A stretch of DNA of 5,477 nt from an uncultured bacterium (lineage in GTDB: Bacteria > Actinomycetota > Coriobacteriia > Coriobacteriales > Coriobacteriaceae), in NCBI GenBank assembly GCA_905214905.1, contig CAJMNK010000096.1, positions 1 to 5,477 on the forward strand. The letters run 5' to 3'. A program made the translations under genes and the position numbers. The notes under the pieces were generated by a model, which saw nothing but the letters and a program-made list of their open reading frames with translations, was not told the DNA's origin and made no database searches. Every line of letters starts with the position of its first letter. Position 1 is the first letter of the stretch. Below are positions 5,435 to 5,477 of the stretch, piece after piece.

Positions 5435-5450
5435 ACACAACATATTGTGT
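5435..5450. promoter_or_regulatory. NrdR-box-like operator
   Basis: ACACAACATATTGTGT (5435-5450) agrees with the published NrdR-box consensus acaCwAtATaTwGtgt at 15 of 16 positions; only C5441 differs. It is the core of a perfect inverted repeat, AAACACAA and TTGTGTTT around CATA (5433-5452). NrdR represses ribonucleotide reductase genes when dATP is high. Boxes normally come in pairs about 31-32 bp apart; no second box is visible at that spacing on either side. Confidence 0.6.
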
Positions 5451-5453
5451 TTT

Positions 5454-5467
5454 CGAACATATGATTG
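5454..5467. promoter_or_regulatory. LexA (SOS) box-like operator overlapping a -10-like box
   Basis: CGAACATATGATTG (5454-5467) matches the Gram-positive/actinobacterial SOS consensus CGAACRNRYGTTYC at 12 of 14 positions. TATGAT (5460-5465), 5 of 6 to a -10 box, lies within it. LexA bound here would block a rightward promoter. The regulated gene would start beyond the window. Confidence 0.5.
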
Positions 5468-5477
5468 GGGGTGTTTT

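Noticed and set aside
4571..5443. Minus-strand open frame of 290 codons across xerD and the downstream region
   Set aside because: It is antisense to xerD, whose six catalytic residues are all present, and it runs through the terminator hairpin. Its peptide is rich in Pro, Arg and His in the manner of a shadow frame.
5155..5460. Minus-strand open frame of 101 codons in the terminal intergenic region
   Set aside because: It crosses the hairpins and the terminator, has no ribosome-binding site, starts within the LexA-like box, and its peptide is of odd composition.
1..5477. tRNA, rRNA, CRISPR array, insertion sequence or prophage
   Set aside because: No tRNA or rRNA signature, no regularly spaced direct repeats and no transposase frame were seen. 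The tyrosine recombinase is a Xer-type housekeeping enzyme rather than an integrase next to an attachment site.

Overview
The window looks like a piece of a high-GC actinobacterial chromosome, most likely from the anaerobic class Coriobacteriia (Collinsella or a relative). This is an inference from three things: GC-ending codon bias, a DUF1846/UPF0371 protein of the kind found in anaerobes, and a pyrG gene followed closely by a xerD-type recombinase. That last order recalls the actinobacterial pyrG - Nudix gene - xerD arrangement known from Mycobacterium. No species can be fixed from sequence alone.

Layout from left to right. Bases 1-92 (minus strand) probably hold the first 30 codons of a gene leaving the window on the left; its N-terminus is charged and ends in IDLLV. 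Bases 93-308 are a divergent intergenic region with a striking 53-nt hairpin (141-193), a TATAAT -10 box (264-269) and the ribosome-binding site that places the start of the next gene at 309. A DUF1846-family gene (309-1790, function unknown) follows and ends in a clean intrinsic terminator (1825-1857). A promoter-like region leads to a small winged-helix DNA-binding protein (2047-2385) with its own terminator (2410-2442). A short promoter/leader region (2443-2563), containing a perfect DnaA-box 9-mer inside an inverted repeat, precedes pyrG (2564-4225, CTP synthase). A tyrosine recombinase of the XerD type (4228-5169) starts 2 nt after the pyrG stop and is presumably cotranscribed. The unit ends in a terminator with a 20-bp stem (5205-5273). 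The last 200 bases hold no convincing gene. They contain two hairpins and, at the right edge, a perfect inverted repeat that matches the NrdR-box consensus, 3 bp before a LexA/SOS-box-like sequence. These look like the control region of a rightward gene beginning outside the window.

Functionally the window is mostly core housekeeping: CTP synthesis and chromosome dimer resolution. The transcription units are separated by three good intrinsic terminators. No new multi-gene system is visible. The points most worth checking are regulatory: the paired NrdR/LexA-type sites, the DnaA-box in the pyrG leader, and the two large hairpins (141-193 and 5205-5266), which may be dispersed repeats.
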